From an uncultured Tolumonas sp. (lineage in GTDB: Bacteria; Pseudomonadota; Gammaproteobacteria; Enterobacterales; Aeromonadaceae), in contig NZ_OY781371.1 of the NCBI RefSeq assembly GCF_963676665.1, positions 62,001-126,000 on the forward strand: a stretch of 64,000 nucleotides of DNA, written 5' to 3'. The position numbers were made by a program, and so were the translations under genes. Under the pieces are notes generated by a model, which was not told where the DNA came from, did no database searches, and was given only the letters and a program-made list of their open reading frames with translations. How positions within the stretch are numbered: the first letter of the stretch is position 1; each line of letters opens with the position of its first letter. This document shows positions 1 through 9,141 of this stretch, piece by piece.

Positions 1-501
1 TTTCTGATTATCCAGATGAATATTTTCCGCTTCACCGCGCGCAGGGGAGCCATGCAGTTGATAGGTGGCATTATCAATCTGTGATTCTTTAGTATTTAAA
101 TTTGTTGTCAGCTGATCCGGACTTTTAAGCGTTACCTGACCGTCGCGATAGAAAATATTGCCATGCGCCATGACTTGGCGGCTGACTTGATCCAGCTCGG
201 TATAATCGGAACTGAAATATTTATTGCCCTGATTGACCTGCACACCACCTTGATAGATTGCTTTACCATTTTGTGTTGCATTCAATTGATCAGCAGAGAC
301 TTCAACCGGCGTGGTTCGGCTGTACTCGGTTGTCGTTGCGGGTGGAACATCGCTGTAGCAACGTTCATCGAAAACACCGGCGCGGAGATTTGGCGGTACA
401 TTAACACTGTTACCTGCCGCCTGGCTTGGATGCGGTACGAATGCAAAGCCGGCAGAAACAGAAAAAAGTGCCACAGTAATAGCGTTGATGCGAAACACCA
501 T
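1..501 (-). CDS. lptD: LPS-assembly protein LptD, N-terminal part
   Basis: First 167 codons of the outer-membrane protein that, with LptE, inserts lipopolysaccharide into the outer leaflet; the gene runs off the left edge. The ATG at 501 opens a signal peptide with a hydrophobic core (VALFSVSAGFAF) ending around PSQAAG. The mature part reads VEVSADQLNATQNGKAIYQG and continues with GGVQVNQGNKYFSSDYTELD, the OstA/LptA-like periplasmic N-domain that receives LPS from LptA. The beta-barrel lies outside the window. The gene is divergent from amgK-murU-djlA, which matches the lptD/djlA neighbourhood of enteric bacteria. Family assignment is firm; the exact start is inferred. Confidence 0.9.
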   Translation of the reverse strand, partial: MVFRINAITVALFSVSAGFAFVPHPSQAAGNSVNVPPNLRAGVFDERCYSDVPPATTTEYSRTTPVEVSADQLNATQNGKAIYQGGVQVNQGNKYFSSDYTELDQVSRQVMAHGNIFYRDGQVTLKSPDQLTTNLNTKESQIDNATYQLHGSPARGEAENIHLDNQK

Positions 502-641
502 TGGTAATCAGATCCCCTGGCAACTGACGAAGCACTTGGAGCCTTTCGGCGGTTGTGCTTTCACGGTCATTCTTTTATGGTAGCGGGCTATGATAAAGCA
601 TTATTCCGATAACGGCTAACACCGAGTAAGAGCCTGCCAGC

Positions 642-1625
642 ATGATGACGCAACGCCATGCCCAACTACAGCGATGGGCACAACAAATTGAACAAAATCC
701 TGACTTAACTTTACGTCTGATTTCTGGTGATGCCAGTTTTCGTAAATATTATCGCGCCGCCAATCGGATTTGGGTGGATGCACCGCCGGAAACGGAAAAA
801 AATCGTGAGTTCATCGATAACGCACAAGCTTTACAGCGCACAAACATCGCAGCACCAGTCGTGCATCATTCCGACTTGGAACAAGGTTTCTTGTGTGTTT
901 CTGATTTAGGCGATGACGCATTGTTATCTCGTCTCAATGATGAATCAGTTTCTGCATGGTATTGGAAAGCGCTGCAGTTGTTACCCCTGCTAACCAACAT
1001 CAAGCTTGAGCTGCCTGTTTTTGATGCTGAGTTTATGGCGCGGGAAAACAGCATTTTTCCAGAATGGCTGTTAGAAAAACACTTACAACTCACTCTTTCC
1101 GTGGCAGAAAAAGAGTTATTGGCGGAAACCTCTGCCTTACTGACAGCCAATAATCTGCAACAGCCACAAGTGGTCATGCACCGTGATTTTCACAGCCGAA
1201 ACCTGATGGTGTTAGCGGATGAATCGCTGGCCGTGATCGACTTTCAGGATATGGTGCTTGGCCCATTGACCTATGATGCCGTTTCGTTACTGAAAGATTG
1301 TTACTGTCGTTGGCCGGATGCTGTGATTGAGCAAGGAGTAGCGCAGGCTTATCAGCTGTATAGCGAGTCAGGGATTTTATCGGATGTGTCTTACGCACAA
1401 TTTGTGCAATGGCTGGATCTGACCGGCATGCAACGCCATCTGAAAGCGGCGGGGATCTTTACCCGTTTGTATCATCGCGATGGTAAATCTGGTTATCTGA
1501 AGGATATTCCGCGCACGCTCGGTTATGTGCGTGATGTTGCAGCGCGTTATCCGCAACTGGCGGCGTTTGCTGCTTGGTTGGAACAGCGCGTGTTACCTGC
1601 ATTTGATATGGAAACTGTCTCATGA
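642..1625 (+). CDS. amgK: Sugar kinase AmgK (MurNAc/GlcNAc anomeric kinase)
   Basis: A 327-residue aminoglycoside-phosphotransferase-fold kinase. In Pseudomonas, AmgK phosphorylates the anomeric carbon of N-acetylmuramate so that cell-wall sugars are recycled to UDP-MurNAc. Visible motifs are the Brenner-type catalytic loop VVMHRDFHSRNLMVL (about residues 178-192) and the metal-binding VIDFQDMVLGPLTYD that follows. The stop overlaps the start of murU by four bases (ATGA), so the two are translationally coupled and this pairing supports the AmgK role over a generic phosphotransferase. Two adjacent ATGs (642, 645) could serve as start. Function is by family and context. Confidence 0.82.
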   Translation: MMTQRHAQLQRWAQQIEQNPDLTLRLISGDASFRKYYRAANRIWVDAPPETEKNREFIDNAQALQRTNIAAPVVHHSDLEQGFLCVSDLGDDALLSRLNDESVSAWYWKALQLLPLLTNIKLELPVFDAEFMARENSIFPEWLLEKHLQLTLSVAEKELLAETSALLTANNLQQPQVVMHRDFHSRNLMVLADESLAVIDFQDMVLGPLTYDAVSLLKDCYCRWPDAVIEQGVAQAYQLYSESGILSDVSYAQFVQWLDLTGMQRHLKAAGIFTRLYHRDGKSGYLKDIPRTLGYVRDVAARYPQLAAFAAWLEQRVLPAFDMETVS

Positions 1626-2323
1626 AGGCGATGATCTTGGCCGCCGGGCGCGGTGAACGGATGCGCCCGTTAACGGATCATCTGCCCAAACCGTTGCTGG
1701 TGGCGGGCGGTAAGCCGTTGATCCAGCATCATATCGAAAAACTGAAACTCGCCGGTATTACGCAATTAGTCATTAACCACGCCTGGCTTGGACAAAAGCT
1801 GGTTGAGTATCTGGGTAACGGTGAGCAGTTTGGTGTTGAAATCAGCTGGTCTGCCGAAGGGGCTGCCGGGTTGGAAACAGCGGGTGGTATTCGTCAGGCT
1901 TTGCCGTTGTTGGGTGATGAGCCATTTTTAGTGCTTAACGGCGATATCTGGTTAGATATCGACTACAACCAGTTTAGTTCACAGCCATTGGCGGAAAGCG
2001 ATCATGCTCATCTTTGGTTAGTGGATAATCCGCCACAGCACCCGCAGGGTGATTTTAGTTTGCACCATGATCGGGTGGAAGATCGCCCCGGTTTGACCTT
2101 TAGTGGCATTGGTATTTATCGCCCGCAAAGCTTTTTACCGCTGGAGCCTGGTGTACATAAACTGGCGCCGATATTGCGGCAATGGATGACGACACAGCAA
2201 GTGGCCGGGTCTCATCTCAATGCGGATTGGCGGGATATTGGCACGCCGGAGCGGTTGCGCCAGTTAGATAAAGATTTACAGCGAGTAGATCAGGAATTAC
2301 AGCGAGGTTCGCATGCCGGTTAA
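1622..2323 (+). CDS. murU: MurNAc-1-phosphate uridylyltransferase MurU
   Basis: A 233-residue nucleotidyltransferase that makes UDP-MurNAc from MurNAc-1-phosphate and UTP, the step after AmgK in the fosfomycin-insensitive recycling route. The N-terminus carries the signature AMILAAGRGERMRPLTDHLP followed by KPLL, with the catalytic-lysine region; LVLNGDIWLDID (about residues 100-112) supplies the metal-binding aspartate. It starts inside the end of amgK and its own end overlaps djlA by about 11 bases, so amgK-murU-djlA form a tight operon. A glucose-1-phosphate type transferase is the alternative, but the partner kinase argues for MurU. Confidence 0.82.
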   Translation: MKAMILAAGRGERMRPLTDHLPKPLLVAGGKPLIQHHIEKLKLAGITQLVINHAWLGQKLVEYLGNGEQFGVEISWSAEGAAGLETAGGIRQALPLLGDEPFLVLNGDIWLDIDYNQFSSQPLAESDHAHLWLVDNPPQHPQGDFSLHHDRVEDRPGLTFSGIGIYRPQSFLPLEPGVHKLAPILRQWMTTQQVAGSHLNADWRDIGTPERLRQLDKDLQRVDQELQRGSHAG

Positions 2324-3152
2324 AGGCAAAATTATCGGTTTTCTGGTGGGATTATGGATCCTCAATATTCCTGGTGCCTTGCTCGGTTTATGGATCGGCC
2401 ATATCTACGATCAGGGTTTACAGGCACAACGCAGTGGTGGGTTTGGCCGCTGGCGCACACCAACCCGTGAAGAGCAGGCGCTATTTTTACACACCGCGTT
2501 TGCCGTGATGGGCAATATCGCGAAAGCGGCGGGACGGGTCACTGAGCAGCAAATTCAGGTCGCCACCTTGTTTATGGATCGCATGGGGCTGAATGGCGAG
2601 TTACGTCGTGAAGCGCAGGATTCTTTCCGTCAGGGCAAAGAGGCGGAATACGATCTGGAAGGTTCTTTGGCACTGTTTCGCCGTTCCTGTCGCGGTCGCC
2701 CCGATCTGTTGCGGGTGTTTCTGGATATGCAATTACAGGCGGCGTTTGCGAACGGTGCGTTGCATGCATCCTCACGTCAACGCTTATTGGAAGTAGCGGA
2801 GTTGCTGGGTTTCTCGCGCTGGGAGCTGGAGCAGCTATTGGCGATGGCGGAAGCGGGCTTTAACTTTTCGCATCAGGGACAACAGCAGCAACGCTATTCT
2901 TCATCCGGGGCTGGGCAGCAGCAAATGCCGGGCCGGGATCGCCTGCGTGATGCCTATGCAATTTTGGGGGTATCAGCCGATGTCTCTGATGCTGATGCGA
3001 AAAAAGCGTATCGTAAACAGATGTCGCAGCATCATCCTGATAAGTTGGTCGCCAAAGGTTTACCGCCAGAGATGATGAACATGGCAAAAGAAAAAGCGCA
3101 AGAGATCCAACAAGCGTGGGAGTTAATCAAAGAGGCGCGGGGATTGCGTTAA
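2313..3152 (+). CDS. djlA: Co-chaperone DjlA
   Basis: A 279-residue type III membrane J-protein that stimulates DnaK at the inner membrane. One transmembrane segment lies at about residues 6-28 (IIGFLVGLWILNIPGALLGL), then a TerB-like helical domain (about 50-190), a glutamine-rich linker (HQGQQQQ), and a C-terminal J-domain beginning DAYAILGVSADVSDADAKKA with the diagnostic HPD in SQHHPDKL. Length and domain order match enteric DjlA. It is last in the amgK-murU operon and convergent with the DUF3530 gene six bases away. Confidence 0.92.
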   Translation: MPVKGKIIGFLVGLWILNIPGALLGLWIGHIYDQGLQAQRSGGFGRWRTPTREEQALFLHTAFAVMGNIAKAAGRVTEQQIQVATLFMDRMGLNGELRREAQDSFRQGKEAEYDLEGSLALFRRSCRGRPDLLRVFLDMQLQAAFANGALHASSRQRLLEVAELLGFSRWELEQLLAMAEAGFNFSHQGQQQQRYSSSGAGQQQMPGRDRLRDAYAILGVSADVSDADAKKAYRKQMSQHHPDKLVAKGLPPEMMNMAKEKAQEIQQAWELIKEARGLR

Positions 3153-3157
3153 TTACG

Positions 3158-4060
3158 TTATTTCCAACCGAGCGTCATCAGCCAACCTTTGATACGCTCG
3201 GGGCTATCCGTTAACTCACTAATGGTTTGCTGCCGCCAGTTTAGTTTGGTCGCACGTTTCGCCGCAATTTTGCGTTGCTGAGCGGCTTGTGTCAGCCAGT
3301 TACCGTGCTCTTCCTGATATAAATCTAAAATAGGTAATGTACTGCTGCTGAGCTGTGTTGCCTGGAGCAAATTGGCCTGTTTATCCGGGTAAAACGCATT
3401 CAACAAGATAATTGCATCAGGTTTATTGATCTTGTCAGCATTCAGCAATTGCCCCAGCCAGACGGCGCTGCTGCCCTGCGCCACTAAGAGTCGATGACCA
3501 CCCGATACATTCAGATTTTCATCCACACTGGCTAAGCGGCTACTCCACAGTTCCAACTGCTTGCTAATGGCTTCCTGCTGTTTTTCATCGCCGGGGTTCA
3601 CCGCTTGTTGTTGTGGTGTTGGTAGCAGGATCACACAGTCAAAACCTTGCCGACTCAACGCTTGCGACAACGGTAACAGCGAGGCTGTCTGCTGCCATTC
3701 CGGCAGAAAAATGGCAACGCCAAGTTCAAATGATTGTTCGCTCTTGTGCAGTAATACCCAGTTTTGGCCAAATTGACGGGCATCGGGGTGTTGCTGCCAG
3801 TCTTGCTGTTGGGCTAGGTATTCTGGGTCTTGTTCGGTTGGTTCTGCGGCTGAAACAGTAGGTTCAGTTGGTGTAGCTGATGATGTCGCATTAGCTGTGT
3901 TTGTTGCGGCTGACGTCGCAGGCTCACCCGCCGGCACGACGTCATTGGCGGCAGCTTGGGTTTCGGTGGTCGGTGTAGTAGGGGCGGCGTCAGAGGCTGT
4001 TTCTGCCGCCAAGAGCAATGATGACCACAGAACACAGCAACAAACCAGCCAGCGCATCAT
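3158..4060 (-). CDS. DUF3530 family protein, probable exported alpha/beta-hydrolase-like
   Basis: A 300-residue protein with an N-terminal signal peptide (WLVCCCVLWSSLLLAAE), then about 60 residues of low-complexity Ala/Thr/Pro/Glu linker, then a globular domain with LGVAIFLPEWQQ, DCVILLPTP and RLLVAQGSSAVWLGQLL. The last resembles the nucleophile-elbow region of alpha/beta hydrolases but reads GSS rather than a clear G-x-S-x-G, so catalysis is uncertain. It resembles DUF3530 proteins of gammaproteobacteria, which have no established function. The disordered linker suggests tethering in the periplasm. The gene is between rluA (same strand) and djlA (convergent). Confidence 0.7.
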   Translation of the reverse strand: MMRWLVCCCVLWSSLLLAAETASDAAPTTPTTETQAAANDVVPAGEPATSAATNTANATSSATPTEPTVSAAEPTEQDPEYLAQQQDWQQHPDARQFGQNWVLLHKSEQSFELGVAIFLPEWQQTASLLPLSQALSRQGFDCVILLPTPQQQAVNPGDEKQQEAISKQLELWSSRLASVDENLNVSGGHRLLVAQGSSAVWLGQLLNADKINKPDAIILLNAFYPDKQANLLQATQLSSSTLPILDLYQEEHGNWLTQAAQQRKIAAKRATKLNWRQQTISELTDSPERIKGWLMTLGWK

Positions 4061-4087
4061 GATAGAGCTCTCTTATGAAATCGTCTG

Positions 4088-4750
4088 TTAAGTTGGAAAC
4101 GGCGCCGGTGCTTCAAACTGCATCGGTTCACCGGTAACCGGATGATAAAAACTGAGCATAGCAGCATGTAACTGTAAATGCGGCACCAGCTCTTGTACTT
4201 CTTTCGGTGCATACAGATGATCACCTAAAATGGGATGACCCAGTTCTTTCATGTGCACACGCAACTGGTGTGAGCGCCCGGTATAAGGCGTGAGTTTCAT
4301 CAGTGTACGATCCGCTTCGACGCGAACACGTTCCCAATGCGTTTGGGCGGAACGGCCATTCACATAATCGACGCGTTGCAGTGGGCGGTTTTCCCAATCA
4401 ACACACAAGGGCAGGTCGATATCACCTTCGGTGCCTGCCACTTGGCCATAGACCCAAGCGTAATAAAATTTACCGGTTTTACGTTCTTGAAACTGTTTGC
4501 CCAAAATGCCGGTCGCTTTGGAATATTTTGCCATCAGGATCACACCTGACGTGCTCATATCCAGACGATGTACGCTACCCGCTTCCGGGCAACGTTGACG
4601 CACGCGCCACGCAATGCTGTCGGCGTGTTCAGCCGCTTTTCCCGGCACACTGAGCAGGCCACTTGGTTTATTCATCACAATAATGTGCTCATCCTCGTAC
4701 AGGATATCGAGATAAGGCTCCATCGGTGGGTTGTAAACAAAGGTGCTCAT
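4088..4750 (-). CDS. rluA: Dual-specificity pseudouridine synthase RluA
   Basis: A 220-residue enzyme that converts uridine to pseudouridine at 23S rRNA position 746 and tRNA position 32. The core reads DEHIIVMNKPSGLLSVPGK near the N-terminus and HRLDMSTSGVILMAK, where the aspartate is the catalytic residue of the RluA family; GRSHQLRVHMKELGHPILGD near the C-terminus is the RNA-binding signature. I chose the ATG at 4750 because GGAAA lies about nine bases upstream; an upstream ATG at 4765 is less likely. A terminator separates it from rapA, so it may have its own promoter. Confidence 0.9.
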   Translation of the reverse strand: MSTFVYNPPMEPYLDILYEDEHIIVMNKPSGLLSVPGKAAEHADSIAWRVRQRCPEAGSVHRLDMSTSGVILMAKYSKATGILGKQFQERKTGKFYYAWVYGQVAGTEGDIDLPLCVDWENRPLQRVDYVNGRSAQTHWERVRVEADRTLMKLTPYTGRSHQLRVHMKELGHPILGDHLYAPKEVQELVPHLQLHAAMLSFYHPVTGEPMQFEAPAPFPT

Positions 4751-4774
4751 GTGGTTTCCGTGCATTCAGGGGAT

Positions 4775-4801
4775 AAAAAGGGTGCCGGAATACGACACCC
4801 T
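4775..4801 (-). terminator. Rho-independent terminator of rapA
   Basis: Read on the minus strand, AGGGTG at 4801-4796 pairs with CACCCT at 4784-4779, with two further G-C pairs, and is followed by a run of T. It is 24 bases past the rapA stop. Confidence 0.75.
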
Positions 4802-4824
4802 GAGTGTGGCTATTGTGCCGTAAA

Positions 4825-7701
4825 TTACTGGTTGGTGACTACTACAAAGCGGACAGCATCTAATTTAAGCTGCGTTTTATCCATCAGATGATTCAGCTCC
4901 TGGCGCAGTTCACGCAAATGCTCCAGTTCACTGTCACGCACCGATGGGTTGATCGCTTTCAGCTGCTCCATACGCGTTAACTCGGCAGTCAGCGTGTGCT
5001 GCATGGTTTGACGTGCATCGGCAACAATTTGCTCCATACGAGGGTGGGCAACTTGTTCTGCTTTGCCAATCATCTCATGGATCACCGCTTGCGAACTCGC
5101 CACCAATTTGCTGGCCAGCTGGCGGTTGATTGGCATCAACTGACGATGGAATTGCACGAAGCCGACCTGTTCACCGACGTTATTGCCGTTTTTATCCAGC
5201 AATAGACGGATCGGCGTTGGTGGTAGGAAGCGATACAACTGCGGATGACTGGCAGATTCAGCCACGAAGATCAGTTCGAGGAAGATAGTGCCGGCTGGCA
5301 TTTTGCTGTTTTTCAGCAGCGAAACGGCAGTCGAACCAATATCAGAGGCCAGCACCAGATCGATACCACCGCGGATCATCGGGTGATCCCAAGTCAGGAA
5401 GCTTAAATCTTCACGGCTTAAGGCTACGTCACGCTCAAAAGTCACGGTGACGCCATCTTCCGGCAGGCCAGGGAAGCTTGGGATCAGCATGTGATCAGTC
5501 GGCGTCAGCACCACGGCCTGTTCGCCACGATCATCTTGCGCGATACCAATGTCATCAAACAGGTGCAATGCGAAGGCGACCAGACTGGTATCGTCATCCT
5601 CTTCTTCCAATTGTTCGACCAGTTGCTGCGCATGTTTACCACCACTGGATTGAATTTCCAGCAGACGGTCACGGCCTTGTTCCAGCTTGGCTTTCAGCTC
5701 ATCGTGCAGGGCACGAGTCTGTTGCAGTAACGGAGTCATAGCATCGTCACTGCTCTGGTTATCGGCCAGCAGCGTGAACAGTTGATCTTGCACCTGATCG
5801 AACACCACACGACCGGTCGGGCAGGTGTGCTCGAAAGCATCCAACCCTTCGTGATACCAGCGGATCAGTGTGCGCTGTGGGGTTTCTTCCAAATAGGGCA
5901 CGTGGATCTGCACGACGTTTTTCTGACCGATACGATCGAGACGACCGATACGCTGTTCCAGCAGATCAGGGTTCAGCGGCAGATCGAACAGCACCAGATG
6001 ACGAGCAAACTGGAAGTTACGACCTTCGGAGCCGATTTCAGAACACAGCATCACCTGCGCGCCACCATCCGGATCAGCAAAATAAGCCGCCGATTTGTCA
6101 CGTTCCAGCAGGCTCATGCCTTCGTGGAACACGGTGCAACGCACACCTTCACGGGTGCGCAGGGTGTTTTCCAGCGTCAATGCAGAAGCGGCTTCAGAGC
6201 AGATCACCAGAATTTTTTCATGGCGTTCGGTTTTGATCAGGTTTAGCAGCCAATCGACGCGCGGATCGAACTGTGTCCACGACGCGTTATCACCTTCAAA
6301 CTGACCAAAGATTTTTTCCGGGTAGAGATAACGTTTGGCTTTCGCCAGTGCATCACCGGTGTTGCCGCCCATCATGCCCATTACGCGGATCGCCGTTTTA
6401 TACTGATCAGGCAATGGCATTGGGTAGGCGTGCAGTTCTCGCACCGGGAAACCAGCACTCGCAGCACGGGTGTTTCGGAACAAAATACGACCCGTACCGT
6501 GACGATCGAGCAGGTCTTTCAGCACCTCTTCGCGGTATTCATCGGTCTGCAGTTGCGACGCATCTAACTCAGGTAACAGACCTTGTAACACGGCGAGCTG
6601 GTCGGCGTTCAGCGCATCACCATTCAGCAATGGTTGGGCGGCATCGGCGATCTGGCCGTAGGCTTGTTCTTCGGCGACAAACGCCTCGTAATCGTAGAAA
6701 CGTTCCGGGTCGAGCAAGCGCAGACGAGCAAAGTGGCTGGCATGGCCTAACTGATCGGGGGTCGCCGTCAGCAGCAATACGCCCGGGATCTCTTCAGCTA
6801 ACGCTTCCACCACCTGATATTCACGGCTTGGCGCTTCTTCGCTCCACACCAGATGGTGGGCTTCATCGACCACCAGCAGATCCCACTCACATTCCAGCAC
6901 TTGTTCAAAGCGGGCTTTTTTCTTACGTAGCCAGTCTAAGCTGCACAAAACAAATTGTTCAGTTTCAAACGGGTTGACCGCATCATGCTCAGATTCCACA
7001 CAACGCTCTTCATCAAACAGTGAGAACATCAGGTTAAAACGACGCAGCATTTCCACCAGCCACTGATATTGCAGTGAATCTGGCACCAAGATCAAAACAC
7101 GTTTCGCACGACCCGACAGCAGTTGCTGGTGGATGATCATGCCGGCTTCAATGGTTTTACCCAAACCCACTTCGTCGGCCAGTAACACGCGTGGCGCATG
7201 ACGATGACCGACTTCACGGGCGATATGCAACTGATGCGGGATCAGGCTAACACGGCCACTGGCCAAACCACGCGTTGGATTCCGACGACGGGCATGCTGG
7301 TGGGTCAGTGCTTCATAACGCAGCGCAAAACGGGAATGACGGTCGATCTGGCCGGCAAACAGACGGTCTTGCGGTTTATTAAATTTGATGAAGTTATTCA
7401 GCATCACTTCACGCAGTGCGACTTCTGCACCATCGTCCACCCGGGTGCCATGATAGGTCAGCAGGCCATCGGTTTCTTCGACGGCACGTACATCCAACTG
7501 CCACTCTTCATGGCTGGTTATGCGGTCGCCTTCATTAAAACGGACACGAGTGACGGGCGCACTTTCGCGGGCATACAAACGCTGTTCGCCATTAGCGGGG
7601 AACAATAGGGTGATCATGCGACCCTCTATTGCTACCACGGTACCTAATCCAAGATCAGTTTCGGTATCACTGATCCAGCGTTGGCCTAGTGCAAAGGACA
7701 T
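4825..7701 (-). CDS. rapA: RNA polymerase-associated ATPase RapA (HepA)
   Basis: A 958-residue Swi2/Snf2 ATPase that binds RNA polymerase and promotes its recycling after termination. The N-terminal Tudor-like region begins [20 protein letters not shown]. The helicase core shows motif [17 protein letters not shown] (about 175), motif [12 protein letters not shown] (about 278), motif [11 protein letters not shown], and the C-terminal helicase lobe with [13 protein letters not shown] and [13 protein letters not shown]. Length matches the enteric protein (968). It is monocistronic: terminator downstream, and upstream lies the old promoter region of a tRNA-Gly gene now occupied by an integrated element. 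Confidence 0.96.
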   Translation of the reverse strand: MSFALGQRWISDTETDLGLGTVVAIEGRMITLLFPANGEQRLYARESAPVTRVRFNEGDRITSHEEWQLDVRAVEETDGLLTYHGTRVDDGAEVALREVMLNNFIKFNKPQDRLFAGQIDRHSRFALRYEALTHQHARRRNPTRGLASGRVSLIPHQLHIAREVGHRHAPRVLLADEVGLGKTIEAGMIIHQQLLSGRAKRVLILVPDSLQYQWLVEMLRRFNLMFSLFDEERCVESEHDAVNPFETEQFVLCSLDWLRKKKARFEQVLECEWDLLVVDEAHHLVWSEEAPSREYQVVEALAEEIPGVLLLTATPDQLGHASHFARLRLLDPERFYDYEAFVAEEQAYGQIADAAQPLLNGDALNADQLAVLQGLLPELDASQLQTDEYREEVLKDLLDRHGTGRILFRNTRAASAGFPVRELHAYPMPLPDQYKTAIRVMGMMGGNTGDALAKAKRYLYPEKIFGQFEGDNASWTQFDPRVDWLLNLIKTERHEKILVICSEAASALTLENTLRTREGVRCTVFHEGMSLLERDKSAAYFADPDGGAQVMLCSEIGSEGRNFQFARHLVLFDLPLNPDLLEQRIGRLDRIGQKNVVQIHVPYLEETPQRTLIRWYHEGLDAFEHTCPTGRVVFDQVQDQLFTLLADNQSSDDAMTPLLQQTRALHDELKAKLEQGRDRLLEIQSSGGKHAQQLVEQLEEEDDDTSLVAFALHLFDDIGIAQDDRGEQAVVLTPTDHMLIPSFPGLPEDGVTVTFERDVALSREDLSFLTWDHPMIRGGIDLVLASDIGSTAVSLLKNSKMPAGTIFLELIFVAESASHPQLYRFLPPTPIRLLLDKNGNNVGEQVGFVQFHRQLMPINRQLASKLVASSQAVIHEMIGKAEQVAHPRMEQIVADARQTMQHTLTAELTRMEQLKAINPSVRDSELEHLRELRQELNHLMDKTQLKLDAVRFVVVTNQ

Positions 7702-7922
7702 CTACAACTCCACAGGTATCAAAAAATAAGTATTCGAAAGCAACTGCTACGCAGCTTAAGCGAAGGCCGGACGCGCCGACCTGAAAAAGGGGCGCTATAT
7801 TACCCGAAGCGCAACCTTGGGTCATCCGCTATCAGGTAAAGTTTTTATGAGCGGTTGCATGAGAGAATAGTCTAAAAATCATTCAACCATTTGATCATAT
7901 TGTCAGAAGTTGTCAGTAGTCG

Positions 7923-7951
7923 TTGCCAAAAAAGATTGGTTTGGTTACTCT
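7923..7951 (+). promoter_or_regulatory. Probable original promoter of tRNA-Gly(CCC), now orphaned
   Basis: TTGCCA at 7923-7928 and TACTCT at 7946-7951 with a 17-base spacer fit a sigma-70 promoter, and the expected start lies just before the truncated tRNA copy at 7967. It would now transcribe only the 5' third of a tRNA and run into the integrated element. Confidence 0.5.
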
Positions 7952-7965
7952 GCACATCCAGCCCG

Positions 7966-7989
7966 AGCGGGCGTAGTTCAATGGCAGAA
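7966..7989 (+). repeat. Left attachment-site copy: 5' part of tRNA-Gly
   Basis: Twenty-four bases identical to 14727-14750, covering the acceptor stem 5' strand and D-arm of the complete tRNA-Gly(CCC) gene (nucleotides 1 to about 23). After 7989 the sequence no longer matches a tRNA. This is the direct repeat expected at one end of a site-specifically integrated element. Confidence 0.75.
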
Positions 7990-8075
7990 TCAGTGTTTTA
8001 ACTCGCCGATTGTATTGAACATTCTGATTAGTAAGCGCTTTTTTCCTGCTATCCAAACCTAAAAACCTTCATTTC

Positions 8076-8157
8076 CCATTTCTGTGACACGTTTGTGACA
8101 CGCTGGCAGCTGCTAGGCTATGCAAACAACCGCCGAAATCCGCTTAACCAATTGTAA
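8076..8157 (+). repeat. Internal end repeat, left copy (candidate integrase arm sites)
   Basis: Imperfect direct repeat of 14562-14644. The shared core has two GTGACACG octamers 11 bases apart at its start, then TGCTAGGCT, and near the end AATCCGCTTAAC. It lies about 90 bases inside the left attachment copy. Paired octamers near both ends suggest arm-type binding sites for the integrase or an excision factor; that role is inferred. Confidence 0.6.
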
Positions 8158-8334
8158 TTATAGATTCCGAATGGATTGCGTTGGCATATCCAATCAAAAA
8201 ACAGACTGTAAGTTGCTTAAATTTTTTCCAAATTTAATAAAATTAACAACAGAAAAAGAACAAAAAGTGTAAATTGAGGTGTAAACTCTAATCATAGAGT
8301 GTCTAACTATTACTTATATAACCAAGGGAATAAT

Positions 8335-9123
8335 ATGGGATCAAAGATGGCTAATCCTCCAGTCTACTATGCATTAGCTCAGGTTCAATTTAACCCTATA
8401 GCAGCTATGTCAAAGTATGTTGATGAGATACAAGATCTGTTGCGTATTAAAGGCTATACATTATTTGAGGCACAGACATCAATACAGCTTCAGTTGTTAT
8501 CTCCAAATCAGGCCCCTACCCAAGCTCAGCATATGACTTGGTTTTTTACTAAAGAAGATAGAACTGCTGGAATAATTTTAACTACCGCGACTCTTGCTTT
8601 CCATACTACTCACTATGAAACCAGTCATGAGTTTTTAGAATCTTTGCTTGAGGCACTAAAAACCGTACATTCAATCGTGACTCTTGCACATATAAATAGA
8701 ATGGGTATGCGATATTTAGATGCGGTATTGCCTAATGAATCAGAGTCGGTTGATGATTACTTAAAAGATGGTTTACATGGAATAGACTTTAACTCTAGCC
8801 GTAAATATTCATTAAGTGAAAGTGTTTATGAAACAGAAACATCGCCTTTAGTTCAGCATGGAACATTGATATCAAGAATTTACAGACAAGAGTCACTGCT
8901 TGTTTTCCCTCCTGATTTAATACCTAGTGGTTTGGTCATGATGGAAAAGTTTAAAACTACAGAACCGGTTTCTCATGCTGTGATAGATACAGATCATTTT
9001 GTAGAAGGGTCAATGGGATTAGACTTACCAAAATTAGAAGAGCAGTTGAACTCACTTCATACTGGAGTAAGAGCTGTTTTTGATGCGATTATTACAGATA
9101 AAGCAAAACATGCGTGGTTATAA
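8335..9123 (+). CDS. TIGR04255 family protein (cassette gene 1)
   Basis: A 262-residue soluble protein, start chosen at the ATG with AAGGGAATAAT upstream. Near its N-terminus NPPVYYALAQVQFNPIAAM is typical of the sporadically distributed TIGR04255 family, whose function is unknown; MGMRYLDAV near the middle is another conserved-looking stretch. No catalytic motif, signal peptide or membrane segment is visible. Codon use is AT-rich compared with rapA and siaA on either side. It is followed after 18 bases by the membrane/HTH gene and then by the 285-codon gene, all on one strand, so the three probably form one operon. No function should be assigned from sequence alone. Confidence 0.75.
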   Translation: MGSKMANPPVYYALAQVQFNPIAAMSKYVDEIQDLLRIKGYTLFEAQTSIQLQLLSPNQAPTQAQHMTWFFTKEDRTAGIILTTATLAFHTTHYETSHEFLESLLEALKTVHSIVTLAHINRMGMRYLDAVLPNESESVDDYLKDGLHGIDFNSSRKYSLSESVYETETSPLVQHGTLISRIYRQESLLVFPPDLIPSGLVMMEKFKTTEPVSHAVIDTDHFVEGSMGLDLPKLEEQLNSLHTGVRAVFDAIITDKAKHAWL

Positions 9124-9141
9124 ATAAAAAGGTAATGATAT

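Noticed and set aside
163..507. Plus-strand open frame of 114 codons at the left edge
   Set aside because: It lies opposite the clearly recognisable start of lptD and has no ribosome site or family resemblance.
4825..7701. Several long plus-strand frames inside rapA
   Set aside because: They are antisense shadows of a GC-balanced gene; none has a plausible start or protein-like composition.
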